NCBI RefSeq assembly: GCF_900105395.1
Contig: NZ_LT629775.1
Location: forward strand, 4,052,001 to 4,116,000
Length of the DNA stretch: 64,000 nt
Origin: Streptomyces sp. TLI_053
GTDB taxonomy: Bacteria; Actinomycetota; Actinomycetes; Streptomycetales; Streptomycetaceae
Direction: 5' to 3'
The notes beneath the pieces were generated by a model that did not search any database, had not been told where the DNA came from, and was given only the letters and a program-made list of their open reading frames with translations. Both the position numbers and the translations under genes were made by a program. Shown here one piece after another: positions 25,947 to 34,644 of the stretch. Within the stretch, counting starts at the first letter, position 1; every line of letters begins with the position of its first letter.

Positions 25947-26948
25947 TCAGACCCGGCAGGCCGTCTCCAGCCAGACGTCCCCCAGTGACTCCTCCAGCGG
26001 CACCTGTGTCCGCCAGCCGAGACGGTCCCGGGCGGTCCGCACGTCGGCCTGCCGCCACGGCACCGGCTCCCCCGCCGACGCCCGCCCCTCGCCCGGGCGC
26101 GGCTCCGCCGGACGGTGGCCGGGCAGGTGGTGCGCGGGCACGTGCCCCGGCACGTGCTCGACCGGCCCGCCGGCCTGCGCGGGCAGGACGACCTGCCGGT
26201 TCTCCTCGACCACCGACCCCTCGAAGCCGGACGCCCGGACCAGCAGCTGGGCCGCCTCCCGGGCCCGGACGGCATGCCCGCTGCCGACGTTGATCACCCC
26301 GGTGGCGGCCGAGACCGCGGCCGCCTGGATCGCCCGCGCGACGTCCCTGACATCCACGAAATCCCGGTATCCGGACAGGTCCGGCATCCGCACCTGGGAC
26401 TCCTCGCGCTCCAGCGCCCGCCGCAGCCCCTCCGCCAACCGCCCGAACAGCGAGGCCGTCGGCGCCCCCGGCCCGACCACGTCGAACACCCGCAGCACCG
26501 CGGCGTCCAGCCCGGAGGCCAGCACCAGCTCCGTCCCGGCCAGCTTCGACACCCCGTACGGGCCCACCGGCCGGGGCTCGGCGCTCTCCGACACCGGCAC
26601 CCCGCCCGGGACCGGCCCGTACTCGGCCGCCGAACCGACGTGCACCAGCCGGGCCGGTTCCCGGCTGCGCCGGATCCCCTCGCAGACGGTCGCCACGGCG
26701 AGCGTGTTGGCCCGGATCAGCGTGCGCGAACTGCCGTAGGTGGCACCCGCGCAGTTGATCACCACCTGCGGCGCGACCGCGTCCAGGAACCGGGCCAGCG
26801 CCCCGGGGCTGCCCGTGGTCAGGTCGAAACGGATGTCGGCGGAGTCACGCCGGCCGAGTACCGTCACCTGCAGTTCCGGATCCACGAGCAGGCGATCGGT
26901 GACCCGACGGCCGATGAAGCCGTCGGCGCCCAGCAGCAGCACCCTCAT
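25947..26948 (-). CDS. NAD-dependent epimerase/dehydratase (extended SDR)
   Basis: 333 residues. Rossmann fold with GADGFIGRRV (about 7-16), NCAG motif, and active-site YGVSKLAGTEL giving Tyr and Lys. The family converts nucleotide sugars. It is the last gene of a leftward set with a GT4 glycosyltransferase and a membrane protein, so a role in making or modifying a surface polysaccharide precursor is likely. ATG selected with GAAGGA about ten bases upstream; the upstream in-frame start encodes only six extra residues. Confidence 0.87.
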   Translation of the reverse strand: MRVLLLGADGFIGRRVTDRLLVDPELQVTVLGRRDSADIRFDLTTGSPGALARFLDAVAPQVVINCAGATYGSSRTLIRANTLAVATVCEGIRRSREPARLVHVGSAAEYGPVPGGVPVSESAEPRPVGPYGVSKLAGTELVLASGLDAAVLRVFDVVGPGAPTASLFGRLAEGLRRALEREESQVRMPDLSGYRDFVDVRDVARAIQAAAVSAATGVINVGSGHAVRAREAAQLLVRASGFEGSVVEENRQVVLPAQAGGPVEHVPGHVPAHHLPGHRPAEPRPGEGRASAGEPVPWRQADVRTARDRLGWRTQVPLEESLGDVWLETACRV

Positions 26949-27068
26949 CGGGGGGCGTCCTTCCACGAAGCCAGACCGGGCACGGTCTGGCGGGTCCGAG
27001 TGAACAACGGGAAAGCGGGAGTTCGAGGGGCCGGACGGCCCCTGGGCGCCGTCCGGCCCGGACGGCGG

Positions 27069-28202
27069 TCAGCGGTGCGCATCGGGGCGGCCCAGCACCG
27101 GCCAGGCGTACAGCAGCAGGGCCAGCGCCACCGCGCCGCCGGCGAGCGGCCCGGCGTACGGTGCGGGCGGCGCCGCCGTGGCCGCCGCTCCGGCCAGCGC
27201 GCCCAGCGCGGCCGGCGCGGGACGGCCGCAGCGCGCCAGCAGCACGGGCAGCACCAGCAGCAGGCCGAGCACGCCCTGCGCCGCCCACTGCTCGGGCCCG
27301 GCGCGCTCGGCCGCCAGGTGCAGCAGCCCACCGCCGGGTGCCGGGCCGGGGCGCGGGGCGAGCGCGGTCAGCACGGCCAGCGCCGCGAAACTCAGCACGG
27401 CCAGCACCGCCAGGTGCAGCGCCAGCGCCACCGGGAGCACCGGCCGCATCCGGGACCTGAACTCGGCCAGCGTCGCCGCCGCCCCCAGGTGCCCCCGGCC
27501 GACATGCCGGTACCACCGGGCCGCCCACTCCGCGGACCCGGTGGAGATCGCCGCCGCCAGCACCAGCGCGGCCGTCACCCGCCGCTGCTCCGGCCCGTCG
27601 GCCGCGACGGCCAGCGGCACCAGCAGCAGGGCGGCCAGCCCGGCCCCCCGCGCGGCCGGGTCCCACCAGCGGCGGGCCCCGGCGGGCGGGCCCGGCGGCC
27701 GCCGCTCCGGTCCGGGCGGGCCCAGCTCCGCCTCCGGCCCCTCCCCGGGGCCCGGGCCGACCCAGGGCGCGGCCGCCGGACCGCCCGCGCCGGCGGTCCC
27801 GGCGGCGGCCGGGACCAGGGCCAGCGGAACGGCCGCCGCCAGCAGGACGGGCCGGCCGGCGCCGAGCGCGGCCGCCGCCGCGCACGGGAGCACGGCCAGC
27901 CCCGCCGTCCGCACCGCCGCCCCGCGCCGCCGCCGACGGCTCCGGGCGGGCTCGGCCGGCTCCGCCGAGGGCGGCCGGCGCGGCACCCGGGCGTACAGCT
28001 CCTCGGCGAGCGAGAACAGGTCGGCGTGCCGGCACCGGGCGGCGGCGTCCGGTCCGAGCCCGGCCTCCGCCAGCCCGGCGGCGATCTCCAGCGGGTCCAC
28101 GGCCCGTTCGCACAGCACCCGGTGCTCGGCCATCACCTCCCGGACCGGATCACCGGACCCGTCCGCGAGCCCCACGGCCGCCGCTCGCCCGCCGCCCGCC
28201 AT
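27069..28202 (-). CDS. Polytopic membrane protein of unknown function
   Basis: 377 residues, about eight predicted helices. The N-terminal 75 residues are soluble and helical with conserved-looking Cys and Asp (VLCERAVDPLEIAAGLAEAGL), followed by an Arg-rich stretch, hydrophobic segments in two groups (about 90-130 and 180-375) and a Pro/Gly-rich loop between. No family recognised. The start overlaps the glycosyltransferase stop as TGATG, so the two are translated together; it may be an assembly or export partner for the sugar polymer. It is not PelG-like. Confidence 0.75.
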   Translation of the reverse strand: MAGGGRAAAVGLADGSGDPVREVMAEHRVLCERAVDPLEIAAGLAEAGLGPDAAARCRHADLFSLAEELYARVPRRPPSAEPAEPARSRRRRRGAAVRTAGLAVLPCAAAAALGAGRPVLLAAAVPLALVPAAAGTAGAGGPAAAPWVGPGPGEGPEAELGPPGPERRPPGPPAGARRWWDPAARGAGLAALLLVPLAVAADGPEQRRVTAALVLAAAISTGSAEWAARWYRHVGRGHLGAAATLAEFRSRMRPVLPVALALHLAVLAVLSFAALAVLTALAPRPGPAPGGGLLHLAAERAGPEQWAAQGVLGLLLVLPVLLARCGRPAPAALGALAGAAATAAPPAPYAGPLAGGAVALALLLYAWPVLGRPDAHR

Positions 28203-30052
28203 CAGACCGCCTCCGCGAACGACCCGGCCCGGTCCGGCGCCTCGCCCGTCACCGGCAGCCGCCCCCGCGCCAGCGCCAGCACGGCGCCGGCCCCGTCACC
28301 CGGGTCCGCGCTGCCGGCAGTGCCGGTGCCGGCGGGCGAGCCGCCTCCGGTGCCGGTGCCGCCGGTGTCGGTGCCGCCGGTGTCCTCGCCCTCGGCCGCC
28401 GCCGGCTCCGCCGTCGCCCGGTCCGCCGTCCCCGGGGCGGCGGACTCCGCGGCGGACTCCCCCGGCCCGGTGCGACGGCGGTCGGTGATCCAGTACTCGG
28501 CGGGCCGGGCGAACGGGCGGGGCCGCGGGCCGGCACCGGCGTCGGGCGCGGCGGCCGGGAAGGCCGGCCACTGGGAGACCAGCTCCAGGTAGATCTCCCG
28601 GAAGGCACCGGTCACCGGCTCGACGGCGAAGCGTTCCTGCGCCCGCAGGCGGCCGGCCAGCCCGAGCCGGGCCCGGCGCTCGCCGTCGCGCAGCAGGGCG
28701 AGACAGGCGCCGGCCAGGGCCTGCGGGTCCCGCGGCGGCACCAGCAGCCCGGTCGGGCCGACCACCTCGCGAGCCACCCCGACATCGGTGCTGACCACCG
28801 CCCGGCCGCTCAGCATCGCGTCGGCCAGCAGGCGGGGGCGGCGCTGGGAGAGGGCGGAGAAGACCACGACGGTGCCGTCCGCCCAGGCATCGGCGGCCGA
28901 GCGGGGCCGCCCGGCGAACTCGACCGCGTCCGCCACCCCGAGCCGTTCGGCGACGGCCGCGCAGTGCGCGCGGTAGCCGGGGACGGCCTCCTCCCCGTGC
29001 AGGACGAGGCGCGCGGCGGGCAGTTCGGCGCGGACCCGGGCGAAGGCGTGCAGCGCGAGTTCGGGGTCGCGGCCCGGCTCCAGCGCGCCGGCCCAGACCA
29101 GGGTGGGGGCCGCCGGTTCGGGGCCGGCCGCGGGCCGCTCCACGGCCGGGGTGCCCTCGTACACGACCCGGGTCCGCGCCGGGTCGGCCCCGCAGCGGCG
29201 CTGCCACTGCTGGTCGTGGGCGCTGCCCGGGGTGAGTATCGCGGCCTGCCGGTAGGTCTCCTCGGTGAGCGCCCGGAAGAAGGCGAGCAGCAGGGCCCGG
29301 ACCGGCCAGCGGTAGGGGGCCTCGCGGTAGCCGAGGTACTGCTCGCGCAGGTGCAGTCCGTGCTCGGTGACCACGAACGGCACACCGTGCAGCTGTTTGG
29401 CGACCAGCGCGGGCAGCGCGGCCGGGCCGCCGCCCACGACGTGGCAGAGGTCGGCGGAGCCGAGGCCGCCGGGCGCGGTGCCGTACCAGGGGGCGGAGAG
29501 CGGCCGCAGGCACTGTTCGAGCAGGTCGGCGGCGACCAGGACGTCGCAGACCAGCGGCTGCCCGGCGGAGGTGTCGGCGCCGGGCGAGCGCCAGACCCGC
29601 TCCAGCACCCGCCGGGCCCGGTCGGAGACCAGGAAGGCGGGCAGCGCGCCGTCGGCCCGGGCGAGTTCGGCGAGCCGGTAGAGGCCGGGACCGAAGCCGG
29701 ACCGCTCGCCGGGGCGCAGCAGGGACCGGACCAGCCGGTCGTAGGCGGCGGCGTACTGCCGGCCGCGCAGGGCACCGGGCGCGCGGCCGGCCGGGCGGCG
29801 TCCCCAGAGGGCGAGCTCGTGGATCGCGGGCCCGGCCGTGCCCTCCGCGTCGGCCGCGCCCGCTCCCCCGGCCGGCCGGGACGATCCGCCGGGCCCCGTC
29901 GGCCGCGCGGGCCCCGCGGACCCCGCCGTCCCGGCGAGGACGTACCACGCGAAGTCGTGCTCGCGCAGGCCGTCCACCAACCGGTCGCACCAGCCGCCGG
30001 CGCCACGCGGGGAGCGCGGGCGCACACCCTCGGTGAGCAGTGCTACGCGCAC
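28202..30052 (-). CDS. GT4 glycosyltransferase, PelF-like (DUF3492)
   Basis: 616 residues. Begins VRVALLTEGVRPRSPRGAGG, the typical DUF3492/PelF opening, with WCDRLVDGL after it. The GT-B C-terminal half shows EHGLHLREQYLGYR, LVWAGALEPGRDPELALHAF and the nucleotide-sugar site region ending in GPTGLLVPPRDPQALA. The last about 70 residues are disordered with Thr-Gly repeats (GGTDTGGTGTGGG). It likely transfers a hexose from a UDP- or GDP-sugar onto a glycan at the inner membrane. GTG start with GGAGG seven bases upstream. Confidence 0.86.
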   Translation of the reverse strand: MRVALLTEGVRPRSPRGAGGWCDRLVDGLREHDFAWYVLAGTAGSAGPARPTGPGGSSRPAGGAGAADAEGTAGPAIHELALWGRRPAGRAPGALRGRQYAAAYDRLVRSLLRPGERSGFGPGLYRLAELARADGALPAFLVSDRARRVLERVWRSPGADTSAGQPLVCDVLVAADLLEQCLRPLSAPWYGTAPGGLGSADLCHVVGGGPAALPALVAKQLHGVPFVVTEHGLHLREQYLGYREAPYRWPVRALLLAFFRALTEETYRQAAILTPGSAHDQQWQRRCGADPARTRVVYEGTPAVERPAAGPEPAAPTLVWAGALEPGRDPELALHAFARVRAELPAARLVLHGEEAVPGYRAHCAAVAERLGVADAVEFAGRPRSAADAWADGTVVVFSALSQRRPRLLADAMLSGRAVVSTDVGVAREVVGPTGLLVPPRDPQALAGACLALLRDGERRARLGLAGRLRAQERFAVEPVTGAFREIYLELVSQWPAFPAAAPDAGAGPRPRPFARPAEYWITDRRRTGPGESAAESAAPGTADRATAEPAAAEGEDTGGTDTGGTGTGGGSPAGTGTAGSADPGDGAGAVLALARGRLPVTGEAPDRAGSFAEAV

Positions 30053-30475
30053 GGGAGACCTCCAGGACAGAACGGATCGACGGATGGCCGGGCCGAGCGG
30101 GCGGTGCCGGCCGAGCGGGCCGGTCGGCGCCCGGCCGCCCCACGGCGACGCGTGCGGCGCGTGCGACGTGGTGGCGGCCCGGGGCGGAGGAGGCGTTCCG
30201 CCGCAGACACGGCGGCCCGGACCGGTGGCCGCCGCAGGCCGCCACCGGCCGTCGGCGTCCCTCGCGCGACCGCCCTCCGGGTTCTCCGGCGGCCGCGGCT
30301 CCCCCACACCTGTTCGGTCCGACAGCAGAAAGGTAGGACCGGCCCGGGGCAATCCATCGGTCACATGCCTGGTTGCCACCTGAACGAGTGAACCGGAGTG
30401 ACCTCTTCCCGATCATGGCGTTAACGGCGGCCCCGCACGGGGTATCCCCCGCCCCCACCATGACGGGGGCGGGCG
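30053..30475. other. Intergenic region upstream of the glycosyltransferase operon
   Basis: About 420 bp without a gene between the leftward alpha/beta hydrolase stop and the glycosyltransferase start. A less GC-rich patch at about 30340-30425 probably holds the operon promoter. On the minus strand 30403-30379 contains GTCA/TTCA/TTCA spaced eight to ten bases apart, a loose match to the direct repeats bound by Streptomyces PhoP. A hairpin-like GGGGGCGGG/CCCGCCCCC pair at about 30448-30474 follows the hydrolase stop. Confidence 0.45.
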
Positions 30476-31426
30476 TCAGACCCGGCCCAGCAGCTCCTTG
30501 ACCGCCCTGGCGACGGCGTCGGGGTGCTCCATCATCGCGACGTGCCCCGAGTCCGGCAGCACCAGCAGCCGGGAGTCCACGAAGGCCGCGCAGGCCCGGC
30601 GGGCGGAGCGGTAGGAGACGAGTTTGTCCCGCAGCCCGTACACCAGCAGGACGGGCGCGGTCACCCGGGCCGCCTGCCGCCACAGCGCCTGCTCGCCGCG
30701 CTCGGTGTACGCGGAGACGATCCCGCGCGCCGAGCCCACCAGGGCCCCCGCCGCCCAGGGCAGCTCGGTCCGCCGGCGGTACTGGGCCACCGCCTCGGCC
30801 CGGGCGGCCGGGCTCAGGCTGTCCGGGTCCCCGTAGACGAGCCGGAGCAGCCTGTCGGCGGCCCGCTCGGGCTCGCGCGCACCGCTCGGCAGCCGGCGCA
30901 GCAGCCCGGGGACGCCGGGGACGGCGAGCAGCGCGGTCGGCCAGGCGGAGCGCTGCGGGGGCAGTTCGGGCAGGGCCGGCGAGACCAGGGTCAGGCTGCG
31001 GACCAGGTCCGGGCGGAGCGCCGCGAGCCGGACGGAGACCGCTCCGCCGAGCGAGTTGCCGAAGAGGTGGACAGGCCCCCGGCCGGCGGCCTCCAGGTAG
31101 CCGACGACGGCCCGGACGTGGCCGGAGAGGCCGAGGTCGCCGTCGGCGGGCGGGGCGGATTCGCCGAAGCCGGGGAGGTCCACGGCCTCGCCGTCGAGCT
31201 CCCCGCCGAGCCGGGCCATCAGCGCGTTCCAGTTCGCGGCGGAGCCCCCGAGCCCGTGCACGAACAGGGCCGGAGCCCGTCCGCCGGCCGGGGCGGGAGC
31301 GGCCGGAACGGCGCCGGAGCCGGTCGCGGGCCGGTGCACGGCCAGGACCGCTCCGGGCACTTCGACGGCCCGGAAGGGCGCCGGGGAGACCGGTTCCGGA
31401 AGTATCTGCTGCTCAGCACCGCTCAT
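30476..31426 (-). CDS. Alpha/beta hydrolase
   Basis: 316 residues. Oxyanion segment FVHGLGGSAANW, nucleophile elbow FGNSLGGAV (Ser), acid in VYGLRDKLVSY and base in PDSGHVAMMEHP complete the catalytic triad. Cytosolic, probably an esterase or lipase; substrate unknown. It corresponds in position to mycobacterial lipV in the adnAB neighbourhood. No Shine-Dalgarno site; TACCAT eight bases before the ATG indicates a leaderless mRNA. Divergent from the TetR gene. Confidence 0.87.
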   Translation of the reverse strand: MSGAEQQILPEPVSPAPFRAVEVPGAVLAVHRPATGSGAVPAAPAPAGGRAPALFVHGLGGSAANWNALMARLGGELDGEAVDLPGFGESAPPADGDLGLSGHVRAVVGYLEAAGRGPVHLFGNSLGGAVSVRLAALRPDLVRSLTLVSPALPELPPQRSAWPTALLAVPGVPGLLRRLPSGAREPERAADRLLRLVYGDPDSLSPAARAEAVAQYRRRTELPWAAGALVGSARGIVSAYTERGEQALWRQAARVTAPVLLVYGLRDKLVSYRSARRACAAFVDSRLLVLPDSGHVAMMEHPDAVARAVKELLGRV

Positions 31427-31659
31427 GGTGGACGATGGTAGTGAGCCGGTGCGGTCGCGGCCCCTCGACCGCCCGGGGCCGGAAGGTGTCCCATTCAGCG
31501 GTCCGCAGCACTGCCGACGGCCGTGGTGCGCGCCGTATTGTGGGCTCCTGACAAGGGGGACGGCCGCTTTTCTCGCGCCTGGCAAGCGCGGACGCGGTTA
31601 CCCGAAAGTAGAATCGGCCATCCCGCCGACCCCGTACGACCCGTGAAGTGAGGAGCGCC

Positions 31660-32319
31660 GTGACGGCCATCCAGGAGGCGCAGGAGCGCCCGCGCGGTGC
31701 CCGCCTGCCGCGAAGCGCCCGCCGTGAACAACTGCTCGGTGCCGCCCAGGAGGTGTTCGTCGCGCAGGGTTACCACGCGGCCGCCATGGACGACATCGCC
31801 GATCGTGCCGGGGTGAGCAAGCCGGTCCTCTACCAGCACTTCCCCGGGAAGCTGGAGCTCTACCTGGCGCTGCTGGACAAGCACTGCGACGCGCTGGTCG
31901 ACTCGACCCGCGAGGCGCTGGAGACCACCACCGACAACAAGCTCCGGGTGGCGGCGACGATGGAGGCGTACTTCAACTACGTCTCCAGCGAGTCCGGTGC
32001 GTTCCGGCTGGTCTTCGAGTCGGACCTGACCAACGAACCGGCCGTGCGCGAGCGCGTCGAGCGGGCCGCCGAGGCCAGTGCGACGCTGGTCAGCACGGTG
32101 ATCCAGGAGGACACCGACCTCCCGGAGGCGGAGTCCAAGCTGCTCGCCGCAGGTGTCTGCGGCCTGGCCCAGATCACCGCCCGGTACTGGCTGTCGCAGG
32201 GTCTGGAGATCCCGCGCGACGAGGCGGTCCGGCTGGTCGCCAGCCTGGCCTGGCGCGGACTCAAGGGCTTCCCGATGCACCCCCACGCGGAGTCCGCGGA
32301 CGGGTCCTCCGACCGGTGA
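31660..32319 (+). CDS. TetR-family transcriptional regulator
   Basis: 219 residues. N-terminal HTH (about 25-70) with AAQEVFVAQGYHAAAMDDIADRAGVSKPVLYQHFPGK, cut here into its typical helices; the C-terminal helical ligand domain is about 75-205. Equivalent to M. tuberculosis Rv3208, again followed by DUF3107. Target unknown. The second GTG (31660) is preferred over 31648 because GAGGAG sits four bases upstream. The C-terminus has an acidic Ser/Asp tail. Confidence 0.9.
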   Translation: MTAIQEAQERPRGARLPRSARREQLLGAAQEVFVAQGYHAAAMDDIADRAGVSKPVLYQHFPGKLELYLALLDKHCDALVDSTREALETTTDNKLRVAATMEAYFNYVSSESGAFRLVFESDLTNEPAVRERVERAAEASATLVSTVIQEDTDLPEAESKLLAAGVCGLAQITARYWLSQGLEIPRDEAVRLVASLAWRGLKGFPMHPHAESADGSSDR

Positions 32320-32450
32320 TCCACTGACCTTCGTCTGGGCACCGATCCGGTGCTCTATGGTGAAGCCGTACGGCGCGGTAGACGTGAACGCTTGTCCCAG
32401 GCGGTCCGGTGCCGCGCGTGGATGGCTGCAACCCCGGAGGGACGGAAGCC

Positions 32451-32678
32451 GTGGAGGTCAAGATCGGCGTGCAGAACGCGCCGCGCGAGATCGTGATCGA
32501 GAGCTCGCAGACTGCCGAGGAGATCCAGAACGCGATCGCCAAGGCGCTGGAGGGCACCGAGAAGCTCTTCACCCTGGCCGACGAGCACGGGCGTCGCGTC
32601 ATCGTCCCGGCGGACCGCCTGGCGTACGTGGAGATCGGCGAGCCGGCCGTGCGCAAGGTCGGCTTCGGCACGCTCTGA
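32451..32678 (+). CDS. DUF3107 family protein
   Basis: 75-residue cytosolic protein with the conserved DUF3107 sequence VEVKIGVQNAPREIVIESS and a C-terminal VEIGEPAVRKVGFG. Function unknown; universally found in actinobacteria next to the same TetR regulator (Rv3208A in M. tuberculosis). The GTG start is supported by GGAGG about ten bases upstream. It is followed at once by a strong terminator. Confidence 0.92.
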   Translation: MEVKIGVQNAPREIVIESSQTAEEIQNAIAKALEGTEKLFTLADEHGRRVIVPADRLAYVEIGEPAVRKVGFGTL

Positions 32679-32696
32679 GCCCGACGGGCCTCGCCC

Positions 32697-32732
32697 GGTG
32701 CCCCGTCCCCTCGGTCGAGGGGGCGGGGCACC
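32697..32732 (+). terminator. Terminator after DUF3107
   Basis: 16-bp stem (32697-32712 with 32717-32732) broken only by one G-T wobble, loop GGTC, starting 18 bases after the stop codon. Confidence 0.85.
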
Positions 32733-32734
32733 GT

Positions 32735-32812
32735 CGTTCCCGGGGCCCGTTCCCGGGGCCCGTACCTGGAGCGCGTACCCGGAGCGCGTTCCCGGAGCGC
32801 GTTCCCGGGGCG
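32735..32812. repeat. Six tandem 13-bp repeats
   Basis: Units at 32735, 32748, 32761, 32774, 32787 and 32800, each 13 bases: two CGTTCCCGGGGCC, then CGTACCTGGAGCG, CGTACCCGGAGCG, CGTTCCCGGAGCG and CGTTCCCGGGGCG. It starts three bases after the DUF3107 terminator. The unit length is not a multiple of the DNA helical turn; variable-number character is likely. Confidence 0.88.
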
Positions 32813-32906
32813 GGCGGTGCGCACGGGGTGTAGCGGCGGGACACCCGGGGTACGGCGACAGTGCGGCCGACCGCAGGCCGCGCACCGGTACCCCGGGGAG
32901 GCATCC

Positions 32907-33254
32907 TTGCTGGTCGAGACCGTCGCCTTCGCCCTCGTCGGCCTGATCGTCGGCGCCGCCGCCCTGCTGTCGCTGCCCGCGTACTTCCCGGCCCCCCGGG
33001 CACTGACCCTGGGCACCGCCCTCGGGTCGGCGCTGCTGACCGGCGTGATCGCGCACTTCACCATGGACGGCCGGTACCCGGCGGCGAGCATCGCGGTCTC
33101 GGCGGTGGCCTCGGCCCTGCTCACCTCGGTACTGGCCCGGCCCGACCTCGCGGCCGGGCGGGCACCGGCGCACCGGCACCGCCAGCACCGGACGGGCGGG
33201 CACCGGGCCGGCGGGCACCGCACGGGTGCGCACCGGCGCCACCGGCCCGCCTGA
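32907..33254 (+). CDS. Small membrane protein with His/Arg-rich tail
   Basis: 115 residues from a TTG start with GGGGAGG five bases upstream. Three hydrophobic helices (about 5-80: FALVGLIVGAAALLSLPAY, LTLGTALGSALLTGVIAHF, AASIAVSAVASALLTSVLA), then a tail of HR and GGHR repeats (RHRQHRTGGHRAGGHRTGAH). The His-rich tail could bind metal or acidic surfaces, but this is inference. No family recognised. Converges on the ferritin-like gene. Confidence 0.75.
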   Translation: MLVETVAFALVGLIVGAAALLSLPAYFPAPRALTLGTALGSALLTGVIAHFTMDGRYPAASIAVSAVASALLTSVLARPDLAAGRAPAHRHRQHRTGGHRAGGHRTGAHRRHRPA

Positions 33255-33299
33255 GCGTCCCGGCCCGGGCGGACGGGCCGCCCCGGTGCGGTCGGCGGA

Positions 33300-34031
33300 T
33301 CAGGAGGCCAGGCCCAGGGCGGCCATCCGCCGGGTGTGCGCCTCGGTGATCCGGTTGAACATCTTGCCGACCTCGACCAGGTCGAAGCCCTGCACCTGGA
33401 CGCCGCCGACCAGCAGGTTGGACAGCGCGTCCCGCTCGGCGACCACCCGCTGGGCCTGGCTGAGCGCCTCGCCCATCAGCCGCCGGCCCCACAGGGCGAG
33501 CCGGCCGCCGGAGCGCGGATCGGCCTCGATGGCCTGCCGGACCTTGTCGACCGCGAACTGGGCGTGGCCGGTGTCGGACATCACACCGAGGACGAGCTCA
33601 CGGGTGTCGTCGTCCAGCCGGACGGCCACCTCGCGGTAGAAGTCGGTCGCGATCGCGTCGCCGACGTAGGCCTTGACCAGGCCCTCCAGCCAGTCCGAGG
33701 GCGCGGTCATCCGGTGGAACAGCTCCAGCGGCTCGACGAACGGGCGCATCGCCTCCTCCGGCTCGGCCCCGATCTCGGCGAGCCGGTCGTGCAGCCGCTG
33801 GTAGTGCTGGAACTCGGCGGAGGCCATCCGGGCCAGCTCCGCCTTGTCCGCGAGGCCGGGCGCGAGCTTGGCGTCCTCGGCCAGCCGCTCGAAGGCGCTC
33901 AGCTCGCCGTACGCGAGGGCACCGAGCAGGTCCAGTACGGCGGCCCGGTAGCCGGGTTCGGCCGAGCAGGTCGCCCAGTCGCCGATCGAGCCGGCCGCCA
34001 CGTCGTCCTGCGTCTCACCACGGTTCTCCAT
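33300..34031 (-). CDS. Ferritin-like fold protein
   Basis: 243 residues, all-helical. An ExxH pair in ASAEFQHYQRL and a second candidate metal region around DTGHAQFAV fit a ferritin-like di-iron bundle related to MiaE-type hydroxylases, although the ligand set is incomplete, so catalysis is uncertain. Matches M. tuberculosis Rv3210c in sequence and position, divergent from the DEAD-box helicase. The ATG has TAAGGT eight bases upstream and no Shine-Dalgarno site, so probably leaderless. Confidence 0.85.
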   Translation of the reverse strand: MENRGETQDDVAAGSIGDWATCSAEPGYRAAVLDLLGALAYGELSAFERLAEDAKLAPGLADKAELARMASAEFQHYQRLHDRLAEIGAEPEEAMRPFVEPLELFHRMTAPSDWLEGLVKAYVGDAIATDFYREVAVRLDDDTRELVLGVMSDTGHAQFAVDKVRQAIEADPRSGGRLALWGRRLMGEALSQAQRVVAERDALSNLLVGGVQVQGFDLVEVGKMFNRITEAHTRRMAALGLAS

Positions 34032-34644
34032 GACCCGCCACCTTAGGCGCTGTCTCCACGGTGGGGCCAGGCGACCGCACCGGGGGCGGCTCCCGCTCCC
34101 GGTCCGTCCCCGGGCACCTCACCCACCTCTCCGACCTGCGATGTCGCCCGCGTCACGTGTTCGAGTCGTCGGGTGACTGTATGGTGGTACGGAGGCCCGT
34201 CGTGCTCGCACGGTGTCACCGCCGTCTCGGTGTGCCGGGCGAGCCCGCTCCGGAACGCCGCCGTCCCTCCGGACGCGTCGTACGGAAGCCGGGACCTCAA
34301 CGTACGCGGATGCCCGGTCGGAGAGCCGATCGGCTCCGACCAGGGCTTGGACTTCAAGCCTTGGCACCGCATCAGTGGCCGAGCGAGGGCCGCCGAGACC
34401 GCGCCGGTCGGCGCAGGTCCCGCGCAGGTCCCTCACGGGAATCCTCCCCGACGCCGCCGGCGACGCGCCCCTTCACCGGGCCGCGCGCACCGGCCGGCCG
34501 CAGGGACCGGCGCGGTTGTGCGTCCGCGCAGCTGTATTCGAGGCCGTCCAGGCCCGTACACAGTCGCGCGGACTGCCCGCCCGTCGCTCGCTCTCGGCCC
34601 CTCCACACGGAAGAGGCAGCACCCTGTCCACCACCGCTGAACCC
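34032..34644. other. Long divergent intergenic region / helicase 5' leader
   Basis: About 610 bp between the ferritin-like gene and the DEAD-box helicase. No coding sequence is supported. The leftward -10 (TAAGGT, 34045-34040) lies at its left end. The helicase promoter is not clear; TATGGT near 34179 is a candidate -10, giving an untranslated leader of over 400 bases. Long leaders are common for DEAD-box helicase genes under cold or translational control. Confidence 0.45.

Noticed and set aside
25947..30052. Pel polysaccharide operon
   Set aside because: Only the glycosyltransferase is PelF-like; there is no PelA, D, E or G, so the assignment to a Pel system is not supported.
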